Under the pieces are notes generated by a model, which was not told the origin of the DNA, did no database searches, and saw only the letters and a program-made list of their open reading frames with translations. Below are positions 26,774 to 36,168 of a DNA stretch of 64,000 nt, in pieces. This stretch comes from Thermodesulfobacteriota bacterium (GTDB taxonomy: Bacteria > Desulfobacterota > GWC2-55-46): assembly GCA_030583865.1 (NCBI GenBank), contig CP129479.1, positions 1,004,744 to 1,068,743 of the forward strand, in the 5' to 3' direction. The position numbers were made by a program, and so were the translations under genes. The first letter of the stretch is position 1. Each line of letters begins with the position of its first letter.

Positions 26774-27184
26774 ATGAAGATACTGTTCTGTCATGACGGC
26801 TCTGAAAACGCACAAAAGGCGCTGGACAAGACCCTGGATCTTTTCAAGCTCGCAAAGCCGGAAGTAGTACTCTTGATGGTCGTCGAGGGGGCCCGCGACG
26901 CAAGCATGGAAAACGAGGAGATATTCGAGAAGCAGCGCTCGGAGGGGCATGATTTCCTCATGAAGACCGCAAGGTACATCACGGGCAAGGGCTTCGACGT
27001 GGACGTCATACTCGCGAACGGCGACGCCAGGAAGATGATAATCGAGACTTCAAGGAACAAGCAGCCCGACATCATGGTCGTCTCCAAGCGCGGCGGCGGC
27101 ATCCTGGACAACATGGTGCTCGGGAGCGTGAGCGCGTATGTGGTCCGCCACGCCAAGTGCCCGGTCCTTGTGCTGCATACATAG
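26774..27184 (+). CDS. Universal stress protein (UspA), first copy
   Basis: A cytosolic single-domain Usp of 136 residues: 'MKILFCHDGSENAQKALDKTLDLF' at the N-terminus and 'DIMVVSKRGGGILDNMVLGSVSAYVVRHAKCPVLVLHT' (in pieces) at the C-terminus. The ATP-binding signature G-x2-G-x9-G-S is present except that the first Gly is Ser. ATG 26774 follows GGAGGAGAT. It is 39 bases upstream of narK and nearly identical in layout to the cassette at 28949, so it probably belongs to nitrate-linked stress signalling. Confidence 0.93.
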   Translation: MKILFCHDGSENAQKALDKTLDLFKLAKPEVVLLMVVEGARDASMENEEIFEKQRSEGHDFLMKTARYITGKGFDVDVILANGDARKMIIETSRNKQPDIMVVSKRGGGILDNMVLGSVSAYVVRHAKCPVLVLHT

Positions 27185-27223
27185 GCCCCATACCAAGAAG
27201 AGAAAAGCAGGAGGTAGCGGATA

Positions 27224-28714
27224 ATGCAAGTATCAGATCTCTTCAGATACAGGAACCCTGAAATAAAGGCGCTCCATCTCACCTGGATAGCGTTCTTCAT
27301 CTCGTTCTTCGTATGGTTCAACATGGCGCCCCTGGCCACCACCATGATGAAGAGCCTCGGGTGGCTCACCATGAAGGACGTGAAGATCCTTGCCATCTGC
27401 AACGTGGCCCTGACCATCCCGGCCCGCCTCATTACCGGCATGGCCCTCGACAAGTTCGGGCCGAGGAGGGTCTTCTCGGTCCTCATGGTCATAATGGCAG
27501 TACCGGCCCTCGTTTTCGCATTCGGCAACTCCTTCGCGCAGCTCCTGGCCTCGAGGCTGGTCCTGAGCTCCATAGGCGCGAGCTTCGTCGTGGGCATCCA
27601 CATGACGGCCCTCTGGTTCAAGCCAAAGGACATAGGCTTTGCAGAGGGCTTTTACGCGGGCTGGGGCAACTTCGGCTCCGCGGCCGCGGCAATGACGCTG
27701 CCCTACATAGCCCTCACCATGTTCGGAGGCGAGAGCGGCTGGAGATATGCCCTTGCCTTGAGCGCGATAATAATGGCCGCCTACGGCGTATTCTACTGGT
27801 TCGCGATAACCGACGGTCCGGCGGGCAGCATACACAGGAAGCCCAGGAAGGTCGCGGCCCTCGAGGTAAGCACCTGGGGCGACATGATAAAGCTCCTCAT
27901 CTGCACCGTTCCCATGGTCGGCATACTCGTGATACTGGTCTGGAGGATACAGAGTTCCGGGTACATGGGCGCGGGCTGGGCGTACGTCTGCTATCTTGTC
28001 ATAGCCGCAATCGTCATATGGCAGCTCGTACAGGTGCTGCTCGTGAACATCCCGATACTCAAGAAGGGAGTGCCAGAGGACGACAAGTACCCCTTCAACA
28101 GCGTCCTGGCCCTCAACACGACCTACTTCGCGAACTTCGGAGCGGAGCTCGCGGTCGTCTCCATGCTCCCGGCCTTCTTCGAGCAGACATGGACCCTTTC
28201 CGCCACCCAGGCCGGCCTCATCGCATCGTCCTTCGCCTTCGTGAACCTCTTCGCGAGGCCGCTCGGCGGCCTCATATCCGACAGGTTCACGAGCAGGAAA
28301 GTTGTCATGATGGTCTACATGTTCGGCATAGCCTGCGGCTTCTTCCTCATGGGGCTCATGGGCTCGACCTGGCCGCTCGTGCTGGCGATAATCGTGACTA
28401 TCTGCTGCTCGGTATTCGTGCAGGGCGCAGAGGGCGCGACCTTCGGCATAATACCCTCGATAAAGAGGCGCCTGACCGGGCAGATATCCGGCATGGCGGG
28501 GGCCTACGGCAACGTCGGCGCGGTCTTCTACCTCTTCGTACTCACCTTCGTTACCTCGAAGCAGTTCTTCTTCATCATATCAGCCGGCGCTTTCATAAGC
28601 TTCATCTTCTGCCTCGTATTCCTCAAGGAGCCGGAGGGCGGGTACTCTGAAGAGTATCACCTATCCTCTGTAGACAGGGAGATAGAGAAGGAGATGGGCG
28701 GCCTCGGCCACTAA
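27224..28714 (+). CDS. narK: NarK-type nitrate/nitrite transporter, first copy
   Basis: An MFS permease of the NNP family in the inner membrane, with 12 predicted TM helices in 496 residues. 'WFNMAPLATT' in TM1 and the nitrate signature 'GWGNFGSAAAAMTLP' (147-160, TM5) are present, with a second glycine-rich motif 'GMAGAYGNVGAVFYL' in TM11. 'LDKFGPRR' is the MFS motif between TM2 and TM3. It moves nitrate in and/or nitrite out; the mode cannot be told from sequence. It is coupled with the uspA upstream. Confidence 0.95.
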   Translation: MQVSDLFRYRNPEIKALHLTWIAFFISFFVWFNMAPLATTMMKSLGWLTMKDVKILAICNVALTIPARLITGMALDKFGPRRVFSVLMVIMAVPALVFAFGNSFAQLLASRLVLSSIGASFVVGIHMTALWFKPKDIGFAEGFYAGWGNFGSAAAAMTLPYIALTMFGGESGWRYALALSAIIMAAYGVFYWFAITDGPAGSIHRKPRKVAALEVSTWGDMIKLLICTVPMVGILVILVWRIQSSGYMGAGWAYVCYLVIAAIVIWQLVQVLLVNIPILKKGVPEDDKYPFNSVLALNTTYFANFGAELAVVSMLPAFFEQTWTLSATQAGLIASSFAFVNLFARPLGGLISDRFTSRKVVMMVYMFGIACGFFLMGLMGSTWPLVLAIIVTICCSVFVQGAEGATFGIIPSIKRRLTGQISGMAGAYGNVGAVFYLFVLTFVTSKQFFFIISAGAFISFIFCLVFLKEPEGGYSEEYHLSSVDREIEKEMGGLGH

Positions 28715-28732
28715 GGCCCTGTTCCGGAACGG

Positions 28733-28759
28733 CGCGCGGGAGCTATCGGCTCCCGCGCG
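28733..28759 (+). other. GC hairpin after first narK
   Basis: CGCGCGGGAG / CTCCCGCGCG, 10 bp with a 7-base loop, 18 bases after the narK stop. It lacks a T-run, so at most it is a weak terminator or mRNA-stabilising hairpin between the two uspA-narK cassettes. Confidence 0.5.
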
Positions 28760-28948
28760 TCTTGCCGGTCCTGCCGCGGACGGTTTTTTTCTGGCGGAGC
28801 GGAACGGGATTCGGCATAATCCTGCAGCGGTCACCGGGCATCGGCCCCGGCCTGCGGACCCACCACGGGCCGGCTCTTTGCAGGCCCGGCAGTCCATCGG
28901 GCCCCGGATGCCTGGTTGCGCCGCCAATACGGACCGGGGAGGGATGAT

Positions 28949-29359
28949 ATGAAGATAATGTTCTGCCATGACGGCTCCGAGAGGTCTAATGCCGCCCTTG
29001 AAAAGGCCCTCGGCCTCTTCAAGCACCTGAGCCCCGAGGTCTTTCTCATAACGGTCGTCGAGGAGCCGCTGGACGCGACCAGCCACGACGAGGAGAGCTT
29101 CGAGAAATGGCGGGCCACCCGCGAGGAGGACCTCCAGGAGGCGGCCAACCGGGTCGTCGAGCACGGGCTCGACGTGGACGCGATACTTGCCATAGGCGAC
29201 CCGAGGAAGATGATAATCGAGGCCGCGGAGAACAAGAACCCCGATATCCTGGTCGTGGCGCGGCGGGGCGCGGGCCTTCTGGAAAGCATGGTCCTCGGTA
29301 GCGTGAGCTCGTTTCTAGTCCGTAACGCCGAGTGCCCGGTGCTCGTCGTCCATTCATGA
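28949..29359 (+). CDS. Universal stress protein (UspA), second copy
   Basis: It has 136 residues from ATG 28949 (GGGGAGGG upstream); the frame is open to 28916 without support. 'MKIMFCHDGSERSNAALEKALGLFK' and 'ARRGAGLLESMVLGSVSSFLVRNAECPVLVVHS' (in pieces) parallel the first copy almost residue for residue. The ATP signature has Ala in place of the first Gly. It precedes the second narK by 76 bases and looks like a duplicated uspA-narK cassette. Confidence 0.93.
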   Translation: MKIMFCHDGSERSNAALEKALGLFKHLSPEVFLITVVEEPLDATSHDEESFEKWRATREEDLQEAANRVVEHGLDVDAILAIGDPRKMIIEAAENKNPDILVVARRGAGLLESMVLGSVSSFLVRNAECPVLVVHS

Positions 29360-29435
29360 GGCGCTTCAAGACTGGCCTTCGGTTCAAGGGGCCGCCCCGG
29401 ACGATTACGCGGCGGCCATTACTTTCGAAAAACGC

Positions 29436-30971
29436 ATGGGCTCTAACCATTATAGCCAGATAGGCCTCAGGGACCTTTTCGACCTCAAGCGGGCCGACAC
29501 AGTCATACTCCACAAGACCTGGTTCGCCTTCTTCCTTACCTTCTTCGTCTGGTTCAACATGGCCCCGCTCGCCACCACCATCGCGGCAGCGTCCGGCCTT
29601 ACGATGGACGAATTGAAGCTCCTGGCCGTCTGCAACGTGGCACTTGCGGCCCCGGGCCGCTTCATCATGGCGGGCCTTACCGACAGGTTCGGCCCACGGA
29701 AGACGCTTACTCTCATCATGGTCGCAACCTCTGTGCCCTGCCTCGCGTTCGCCTTTGCCGGCTCGTACGGCCAGATGATCGTCTCAAGGCTCCTCCTCGG
29801 AATGGTGGGCACCGGCCTCATGGCGGGCATACACATGACCTCGCTCTGGTTCAGGCCCAGGGACATAGGGTTCGTGCAGGGCGTCGAGGCGGGCCTCGGG
29901 AACTGGGGCTCGTCCATTGCGGCAATGCTCATGCCGGTCCTGGCCCTTAACGTATTCGGCTCGTGGAGGCTCGCCATAGCCATGAGCGGGGTCCTGATGC
30001 TCGTCTACGGGGCCTATTTCTGGTACACCGTATCGGACGGCCCGGAGCGCGCGTTCCGCCGGAGCCCGGGGAAGGGCTCGGCCATAGAGGTCTCCTCCTG
30101 GGGCGACCTCGTTGCGGCGCTCATCTGGACCGCGCCGATAACGGGCGTCCTCGCACTCCTGGTCTGGAGAGCGAGGGGCATGGGCTACATCGGAGGGGAG
30201 ATTGCCGCGCTCGCGTACGCCGTCATAGCCGCCGCGGTCCTTTACCAGACGGGCCGCGTCGTCCGCTTGAACCTCCCCATGCTGAAAAAAGGGGTCCCCG
30301 ACAGGGACCGATACCGGTTCACCGACGTCGGCGCCCTGTGCCTCTGTTACGTCGCCACCTTCGGCGCGGAGGTCGCGGTAATATCGATGCTGCCGGTTTT
30401 CCTGCAGAACGGGTTCAGCCTCACGCCCCAGCTCGCGGGCCTTCTGGGCGCGGCCTTCGCGTTCCTCAATATCTTTTCGCGGGCGCTCGGGGGTTATATC
30501 ACCGGCAGGATGCCCGCGAAAAGGGGCACCATGCTGGTGTACCTGGCCGGGGTGGCGGTAAGCTTCAGCCTCATGGGGCTCATAACTCCTGAGTGGCCCG
30601 TACCGTCCGTGGTGCTCGTAATTCTCCTGTGCGCGCTTTTCGTCACGGGTGGGTGCGGCATAACGTACGCCATAGTGCCGCTCATAAAGAGGCGCATGAC
30701 TGGCAGGATATCTGGCTACGTCGGGGCATACGGGAACGTGGGCGCCGTCGTCTTCCTGGTCGCCTACACGTTCGTGGGAGAGAGCCAGTTTTTTTATCTG
30801 ATAGGCGCGGCGGCCCTGGCAGCCTTCCTTTTCTGCCTCTTTTTCATGAAGGAGCCGGCCGGGGCCTTCTCAAAGGAGTACCAGCTTTACTGCGTGGGCA
30901 AGCGCCCGGCGGAGGGTGGGCGCGGCAGGGCTTCCGGGGCGCGGGCGCCTTTTGCGGACCGGGGCGCCTGA
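29436..30971 (+). CDS. narK: NarK-type nitrate/nitrite transporter, second copy
   Basis: A 12-TM MFS protein of 511 residues and a paralog of the protein at 27224 ('WFAFFLTFFVWFNMAPLATT', 'TDRFGPRK', 'GLGNWGSSIAAMLMP', 'GYVGAYGNVGAVVFLV'). TM5 has GLGNWGSS in place of GWGNFGSA, so the two may differ in specificity or direction. The C-terminus has an extra basic tail. ATG 29436 has only a weak ribosome binding site, so the start is less certain. The 250 bases after it hold a promoter. Confidence 0.93.
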   Translation: MGSNHYSQIGLRDLFDLKRADTVILHKTWFAFFLTFFVWFNMAPLATTIAAASGLTMDELKLLAVCNVALAAPGRFIMAGLTDRFGPRKTLTLIMVATSVPCLAFAFAGSYGQMIVSRLLLGMVGTGLMAGIHMTSLWFRPRDIGFVQGVEAGLGNWGSSIAAMLMPVLALNVFGSWRLAIAMSGVLMLVYGAYFWYTVSDGPERAFRRSPGKGSAIEVSSWGDLVAALIWTAPITGVLALLVWRARGMGYIGGEIAALAYAVIAAAVLYQTGRVVRLNLPMLKKGVPDRDRYRFTDVGALCLCYVATFGAEVAVISMLPVFLQNGFSLTPQLAGLLGAAFAFLNIFSRALGGYITGRMPAKRGTMLVYLAGVAVSFSLMGLITPEWPVPSVVLVILLCALFVTGGCGITYAIVPLIKRRMTGRISGYVGAYGNVGAVVFLVAYTFVGESQFFYLIGAAALAAFLFCLFFMKEPAGAFSKEYQLYCVGKRPAEGGRGRASGARAPFADRGA

Positions 30972-31007
30972 GGCAGAAAAAAACGTTCCCCGGAATCGTT
31001 TTCCGGA

Positions 31008-31036
31008 TGGACATTGCTGAAATTATGTACTATAAT
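31008..31036 (+). promoter_or_regulatory. Predicted sigma-70 promoter upstream of the nar region
   Basis: TGGACA (31008-31013), exact 17-base spacer, TATAAT (31031-31036). It is the only good promoter seen between the second narK and the cytochrome c/narGHJI genes, so it could drive the small gene at 31225 and read on into the nar operon. Confidence 0.65.
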
Positions 31037-31224
31037 CCGTCGCATACGAATAAATTCAAAAAGAGCGAAAAAACTCTGGACAGGTGTGGCGCATTCTGGT
31101 ATTTTACGCCTACTCAGCGTCATGCAAACACGAAGGTTCTAATGTCCAAGGGCTCGAAGGTCTTTTGTATAGTCCGCGTGCGTCCTGACTGGGAGGACTC
31201 TGAACGGCTTTGGAGGACTCAGGT

Positions 31225-31674
31225 TTGAGTCACAGGATCAGAAAAGAGCTTAAACGCCTCTGCCAGTGTCTCTTCTACGCTGCCGCCGTCAGGGTGCGCC
31301 CCGCTGCGTCGATGAATTTCATTTCAGGCAGAATGGCCGCCGACATATCGTCCGGGCTCCCCGCTGAAAGCCGCGCCGCCAGGCCTCGAGAGGAGAGGAA
31401 GGGCAGGCGCGCTCTTGAAATCGTGGGCATGATCATCGGCTCGCTCCCCATATATCCGGAAGGTTCCAATACGGTAAACGCAATCGAAGAGTTCGTCTCC
31501 AAGCTCAGGGAAGAGGCCGTCGATTTCTGCCAGAGGGAGGATGCCGTCGAGAAGCCGGCCGTCCCCTGCCTGGGCAGGAAATCGAAGATGTCCAGGAGCG
31601 CCGGCCTCGAAGACCTGAAAGTCATGCTCAATCTCGCCAGAGGCAACCTCGAAGAAGCAATCCCCGCCTCTTAA
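31225..31674 (+). CDS. Hypothetical protein upstream of cytochrome c/narGHJI
   Basis: Not recognised. GGAGGA at 31212-31217 and 7 bases of spacing point to TTG 31225, giving 149 residues; the frame is open to 31210. A 28-codon ORF (31142-31228) ends in TGA that overlaps this TTG, which suggests coupled translation. The N-terminal half is Arg/Ala-rich. The middle 'RALEIVGMIIGSLPIYPEGSNTVNAIEEFVSKLREEAVDFC' and the end 'AGLEDLKVMLNLARGNLEEAIPAS' look helical. No membrane segment is clear. It could be a small regulator or adaptor for the nar genes, but this is only context. Confidence 0.45.
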   Translation: MSHRIRKELKRLCQCLFYAAAVRVRPAASMNFISGRMAADISSGLPAESRAARPREERKGRRALEIVGMIIGSLPIYPEGSNTVNAIEEFVSKLREEAVDFCQREDAVEKPAVPCLGRKSKMSRSAGLEDLKVMLNLARGNLEEAIPAS

Positions 31675-31864
31675 TTTATTCAATCCATGACCATCCCGGA
31701 AAGGCCCCGCCTCCGCGCAGGTCCGCTCCTGGGCCGCGAGGCCCAGGCTGCGGAACCGGACGGAGGAATCCGGAACTGGCACATGGTGCACATACAGGAA
31801 CCAGACTGTTTTTTAAAGGCTGCAGAAAAAAACAGAGCAAGCAGAAGCAAAGGAGGTGTAGGGT

Positions 31865-32434
31865 ATGGATTTGAGGAGTTGTAAAAAAATCTTGGTAAAA
31901 GGACTGCAGCTCGGGTTTGCGCTGAGTCTCGTAGCAGGTGTTGCCCCGATGAAGGCGGCCGCTTTCGAGAACGCCGAGCCGGGCGATGCCGCCCTCGGTA
32001 AGATGTACTTTACCGGCGAGAAGCAGTTCGCGAGCGGCGCGCCGGCCTGCATATCCTGCCACAACGCCGGAGTGGGCTCTCTCGGCGGAGGCGTCCTTGG
32101 TCCGGACCTGACCAACGTGTACGCCGACGATTCGAAGAACCCCCTTCTGAACGCGGCATGGATAAACGCCGGGTCCCCGGTAATGGCGCCGGTCTTCAGC
32201 AAGAGGAACGTCACTGACGAAGAGGTGTCCCACTTGAGGGCGTTCTTCGCCGAGCAGGCCAATGTCGAGGCAAAACCGGCCCCGACCGGAATCTTCACCA
32301 TCGTAGGCATAGGCGGTTTCGTAGGAATACTGATTATCTTCAACATAATCTGGAGCGGCAGGTACAGGAACAGGAATAGAGGCACCGCCCACGATGCCCT
32401 GTGGAGAAACTACGGCGGAAAAGGAGGGAGGTAA
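31865..32434 (+). CDS. Membrane-anchored monohaem cytochrome c of the nar operon
   Basis: It has 189 residues. A signal peptide (residues ~1-33, 'GLQLGFALSLVAGVAPMKAAA') is followed by one haem c site 'CISCH' (62-66) and a likely axial Met in 'GSPVMAPVF' (M107). A C-terminal TM helix 'IFTIVGIGGFVGILIIFNIIW' then anchors it, followed by a short basic tail. AAAGGAGGTG precedes ATG 31865. It is 4 bases from narG, so it is co-translated. This is like NarC in Thermus nar operons (which is dihaem there), and it may link NarGHI to a c-type or quinol pathway. Confidence 0.9.
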   Translation: MDLRSCKKILVKGLQLGFALSLVAGVAPMKAAAFENAEPGDAALGKMYFTGEKQFASGAPACISCHNAGVGSLGGGVLGPDLTNVYADDSKNPLLNAAWINAGSPVMAPVFSKRNVTDEEVSHLRAFFAEQANVEAKPAPTGIFTIVGIGGFVGILIIFNIIWSGRYRNRNRGTAHDALWRNYGGKGGR

Positions 32435-32438
32435 TTAG

Positions 32439-35400
32439 ATGGCTACCTGGATTCAAGATGAGATAAACCCCGGTAAAAGGGGTTGGGAAGAATATTACAG
32501 GAACCGCTGGCAGTATGACAAGACCGTGAGGTCCACCCACGGCAACAACTGCACCGGCGGCTGCTCCTGGATGGTCTACGTGAAGGACGGCATCATAACC
32601 TGGGAGCTGCAGGCCGTAGACTACCCGAAGCTCGACCAGTCCATACCGCCTTACGAGCCCAGGGGCTGCCAGAGGGGCATATCCGCCTCCTGGTACGTCT
32701 ACAGCCCGGTCAGGATCAAGTACCCCTACTGCCGCGGCGTGCTCCTCGACGCCTGGAAGGAAGCGAGGGCGAAGCACTCCGACCCGGTTGACGCCTGGAG
32801 GTCCATAGTTGAGAACGCAGAGCTCCACAAGAAGCTCAAGTGGTCCAGGGGCAAGGGCGGGTTCCGCAGGTTCGACTGGGACACCGCAGCCGAGATAATC
32901 GCCTCGGCCCACATCTACACCATAAAGAAGTACGGCCCGGACAGGATCATCGCCTTCTCCCCCATCCCGGCCATGTCGCAGATAAGCTACGCTGCCGGCG
33001 CCCGCTACAACCAGCTCATAGGCGGCGTGCACCTTAGCTTCTACGACTACTACACCGACCTCCCGAACGCCGAGCCCGAGGTATGGGGCGAGCAGACCGA
33101 CTCATGCGAGAGCGCGGACTGGTACAACACCGGCTACTGCGTCATAACCGGCGCCAACCCGAACATGACCAGGACCGCGGACTGCCACTTCGTCTCCGAG
33201 CTCCGGATGGGCGGCGCCAAGCTCGTAGTGTGCGCTCCAGACTACTCTCAGGTCACGAAGTACGCCGACAACTGGGTGCCCCTCAAGCCCGGCTCGGACT
33301 CCAACTTCTGGATGGGCATAAAGCACGTCATCCTTAAGGAGTTCTTCGTAGACAGGAAGGTGCCGTACTTCGAGGCCTACACCAGGCAGTTCACCGACCT
33401 CCCGATGCTCGTGAAGATCGAGAAGGGCAAGGACGGCTGGGAGCAGGGCAGGTTCCTCAGGGCGTGCGACCTCTCCGAATACGACGGCGAGGACAACCCC
33501 GAGTGGAAGTTCACCATGTGGGACGAGACCACCAACAAGGCGGTCGTCGTGAACGGCTCTATGGGCTACAGGTGGCCCAAGGACCACCACAGCCACGGCA
33601 AGTGGAACCTCCTCCTCCGTGAAGCCAAGACCCAGAAGAACATAAACCCCTCGCTCACGGTCCTCGACCACAAGGAGGACGCGATAGAGGTCAACTTCTA
33701 CGAGGTCGACAAGCCCGAGAAGTACAAGAGGCAGGTGCCCGTAAGGTACGTGCAGACCAAGGAAGGCAAGGTCGCCGTCACCACGGTATTCGACCTGAAG
33801 GTCGCCCAGTGCGGCGTCGCCCGCAAGGGCCTTTCCGGCGACTACTGCAGGAACTACGACGACGAGAGGGGCTTCTCGCCGGCATGGCAGGAGAGGTACA
33901 CCGGCATTGGCCGCGACACCATCATCCAGATAGCCAGGGAGTTCGCCTCCAACGCGGAAGTGACCAAGGGCCGCTCGATGATAATCACCGGGTCGAGCTA
34001 CAACCACTGGTACCACTCGAACCTCCTCTACAGGACCGCGATGGACGCGCTCATGCTCTGCGGCTGCGTGGGAAGGAACGGCGGAGGCCTCCAGCACTAC
34101 GTCGGCCAGGAGAAGCTCGCCCCATTCGACTCGTGGGGCCAGATAGCCCACTCGCTCGACTGGTACAGGCCGCCGAGGCTCATGAACAACCCGAGCTTCT
34201 GGTACATCAACACGACCATGTTCAAGTTCGACGGCGCGATAGCGGACTACCACAACGTCCCTGACAAGAACGCCCTCGAGTTCCAGCACACGGTCGACTA
34301 CAACGTCAGGGCCGTAAGGCTCGGATGGATGCCCTGCTTCCCGCAGTTCAACAAGAGCTCCATAGCGATCTGCGAGGAGGCCCAGAGGGCGGGCGCGAAG
34401 TCCGACGCCGAGATAATCGACTACGTGGTGAAGCAGCTGAAGAGCGGCTCGCTCGAGTTCGCGATGCAGGACCCGGACGCGCCGGAGAACTGGCCGAGGG
34501 TATGGTTCATATGGAGGGCGAACGCGCTCGGCTCGTCCGCCAGGGGCCAGGAGTACTTCTTCAAGTACGTCCTCGGCACCCATAACAACCTCATCGCCGA
34601 AGAGGTCGCCAAGCCCCACGTGAAGGAGATGAAGTACAGGGAGTCCCCGCTCGGGAAGCTCGACCTCCTCGTCGACCTCAACATGCGTATGAACACCACT
34701 CCGACGTACTGCGACATAGTGCTCCCGACGGCGCACTGGTACGAGAAGGAGGACATAAACACCACGGAGCTCCACTCCTTCGTCCACCCGATGGGCGCGG
34801 CGGTCCCGCCGAACTGGGAGGCAAAGAGCGACTGGGAGGCCTTCAAGTTCCTCTCCAAGAAGTTCTCCGGGATAGCGAAGAAGCACTTCCAGAAGCCGGT
34901 CAAGGACATCATCATGTCCCCGCTCATGCACGACACTCCGGGCGAGATAGCGCAGCCCGCGCTTGGCGGCGTGAAGGACTGGAAGAAGGGCGAGTGCGAG
35001 ATAATCCCTGGCAAGACCACCCAGAGCTTCACGGTCGTCGAGAGGGACTACGCCAACGTGGACAAGATGTACACGGCCGTAGGACCCCTCCAGAAGACCA
35101 AGTACGGCTTCCACGGCGTCATGCTCGATGGCAAGGAGCTCTACGAGGACTACCTCAACCAGGAGCACATCGAGAAGAAGGACGTGAACGGCCAGAAGCT
35201 CATCTCCCTCGAGACGGCAAAGGACGCCGCGAACTTCGTCCTCGCCTTCTCAGGCACCACGAACGGAGAGGTCTGCTTCAGGCAGTGGTGGGAGGAAGAG
35301 CACCACACCGGCCTCACCAAGGACGACTACCTCGAGGCTCGGAAACAGGCCAGGGCGGTCCATCCTGGAATCAAGTACCTCATACCGGACGAGAGGTGCC

Positions 35401-36167
35401 ACGGTCTCGCGCACGAGATGGCCAGCGGAAACAGGAACGTCTCGATGACCTACGACGACATAGTGGCGCAGCCCAAGAGGTGGCTCACCAGCCCGCTCTG
35501 GACCGGCGACACGAGGCGCGGAAGGGCATACGGCACCTGGACCATCCAGACCGAGCAGCTCGTGCCCTGGAGGACGCTCACGGGACGTCAGCACTTCTAC
35601 CTCGACCACCCGGTCTACCTGGACTTCGGCGAGGCCCTTTCAACCGCCAAGTACAGGCTGAACCCGGCCAAGATGAACGAGGTCGAGAAGTCCGACAGGA
35701 CCGACGCGCTCCACCTGAACTACATCACCCCGCACAGCAAGTGGGCCATCCATTCGACCCACTATGACAACCTGAGGATGCTCACCCTGTCCAGGGGCGG
35801 AAACTCCATCTGGCTGAACGACAGGGACGCCGAGAGCGTGGGCATCAAGGACAACGACTGGGTCGAGGCCTACAACGACAACGGAGTCTATGTAAGCCGC
35901 GCGGTCGTCAGCGCCAGGATCCCCTCGGGCAGCTGCTTCGCCTACCATTCACAGGAAAGGACCGTGAACATACCCAAGGCGGAGCAGAGGAACAAGATCA
36001 GGGGCGGATTCCACAACTCGCTCACCAGGCAGAGGCTCAAGCCGCAGCTCCTGACCGGCGGTTACGGGCAGTTCTCCTACGGCTTCAACGCGTGGGGCCC
36101 GATCGTCGTCATCAGGGACACGACGGTCTTGGTGAGAAAAATGAGAAACCAGGAGGTGAAGTGGTAA
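32439..36167 (+). CDS. narG: Respiratory nitrate reductase alpha subunit
   Basis: The molybdenum (bis-MGD) catalytic subunit that reduces nitrate to nitrite. It has 1242 residues. The N-terminal FS0 [4Fe-4S] site uses the His/Cys pattern H34, C38, C42, C77 ('HGNNCTGGC', 'PRGCQRG'). The Mo-ligand Asp lies in 'FYDYYTDLPNAEPEVWGEQTD' (in pieces; D207). There is no Tat signal, only the vestigial 'NPGKRGWEEYYRNRWQ', so it is expected on the cytoplasmic side as in E. coli. NxrA of nitrite oxidisers can look alike, but the narGHJI order and the full NarI favour nitrate reduction. It abuts narH (1-base gap). Confidence 0.96.
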   Translation: MATWIQDEINPGKRGWEEYYRNRWQYDKTVRSTHGNNCTGGCSWMVYVKDGIITWELQAVDYPKLDQSIPPYEPRGCQRGISASWYVYSPVRIKYPYCRGVLLDAWKEARAKHSDPVDAWRSIVENAELHKKLKWSRGKGGFRRFDWDTAAEIIASAHIYTIKKYGPDRIIAFSPIPAMSQISYAAGARYNQLIGGVHLSFYDYYTDLPNAEPEVWGEQTDSCESADWYNTGYCVITGANPNMTRTADCHFVSELRMGGAKLVVCAPDYSQVTKYADNWVPLKPGSDSNFWMGIKHVILKEFFVDRKVPYFEAYTRQFTDLPMLVKIEKGKDGWEQGRFLRACDLSEYDGEDNPEWKFTMWDETTNKAVVVNGSMGYRWPKDHHSHGKWNLLLREAKTQKNINPSLTVLDHKEDAIEVNFYEVDKPEKYKRQVPVRYVQTKEGKVAVTTVFDLKVAQCGVARKGLSGDYCRNYDDERGFSPAWQERYTGIGRDTIIQIAREFASNAEVTKGRSMIITGSSYNHWYHSNLLYRTAMDALMLCGCVGRNGGGLQHYVGQEKLAPFDSWGQIAHSLDWYRPPRLMNNPSFWYINTTMFKFDGAIADYHNVPDKNALEFQHTVDYNVRAVRLGWMPCFPQFNKSSIAICEEAQRAGAKSDAEIIDYVVKQLKSGSLEFAMQDPDAPENWPRVWFIWRANALGSSARGQEYFFKYVLGTHNNLIAEEVAKPHVKEMKYRESPLGKLDLLVDLNMRMNTTPTYCDIVLPTAHWYEKEDINTTELHSFVHPMGAAVPPNWEAKSDWEAFKFLSKKFSGIAKKHFQKPVKDIIMSPLMHDTPGEIAQPALGGVKDWKKGECEIIPGKTTQSFTVVERDYANVDKMYTAVGPLQKTKYGFHGVMLDGKELYEDYLNQEHIEKKDVNGQKLISLETAKDAANFVLAFSGTTNGEVCFRQWWEEEHHTGLTKDDYLEARKQARAVHPGIKYLIPDERCHGLAHEMASGNRNVSMTYDDIVAQPKRWLTSPLWTGDTRRGRAYGTWTIQTEQLVPWRTLTGRQHFYLDHPVYLDFGEALSTAKYRLNPAKMNEVEKSDRTDALHLNYITPHSKWAIHSTHYDNLRMLTLSRGGNSIWLNDRDAESVGIKDNDWVEAYNDNGVYVSRAVVSARIPSGSCFAYHSQERTVNIPKAEQRNKIRGGFHNSLTRQRLKPQLLTGGYGQFSYGFNAWGPIVVIRDTTVLVRKMRNQEVKW

Positions 36168-36168
36168 T

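Noticed and set aside
26520-26777. 85-codon open frame just upstream of the first uspA
   Set aside because: It ends inside the uspA start region and has no family features. It is likely a by-product of the leader sequence.
31777-31790. TGGCAC-ATGG-TGCA resembling a sigma-54 promoter before the cytochrome c gene
   Set aside because: The GG-to-GC distance is 10, but sigma-54 promoters need 12.
33102-35168. 688-codon minus-strand open frame inside narG
   Set aside because: A shadow of narG, rich in Leu, Val, Arg and Glu from the reversed codons; no homology features. Similar long shadows opposite narH, pycB-like and ribBA genes were rejected for the same reason.
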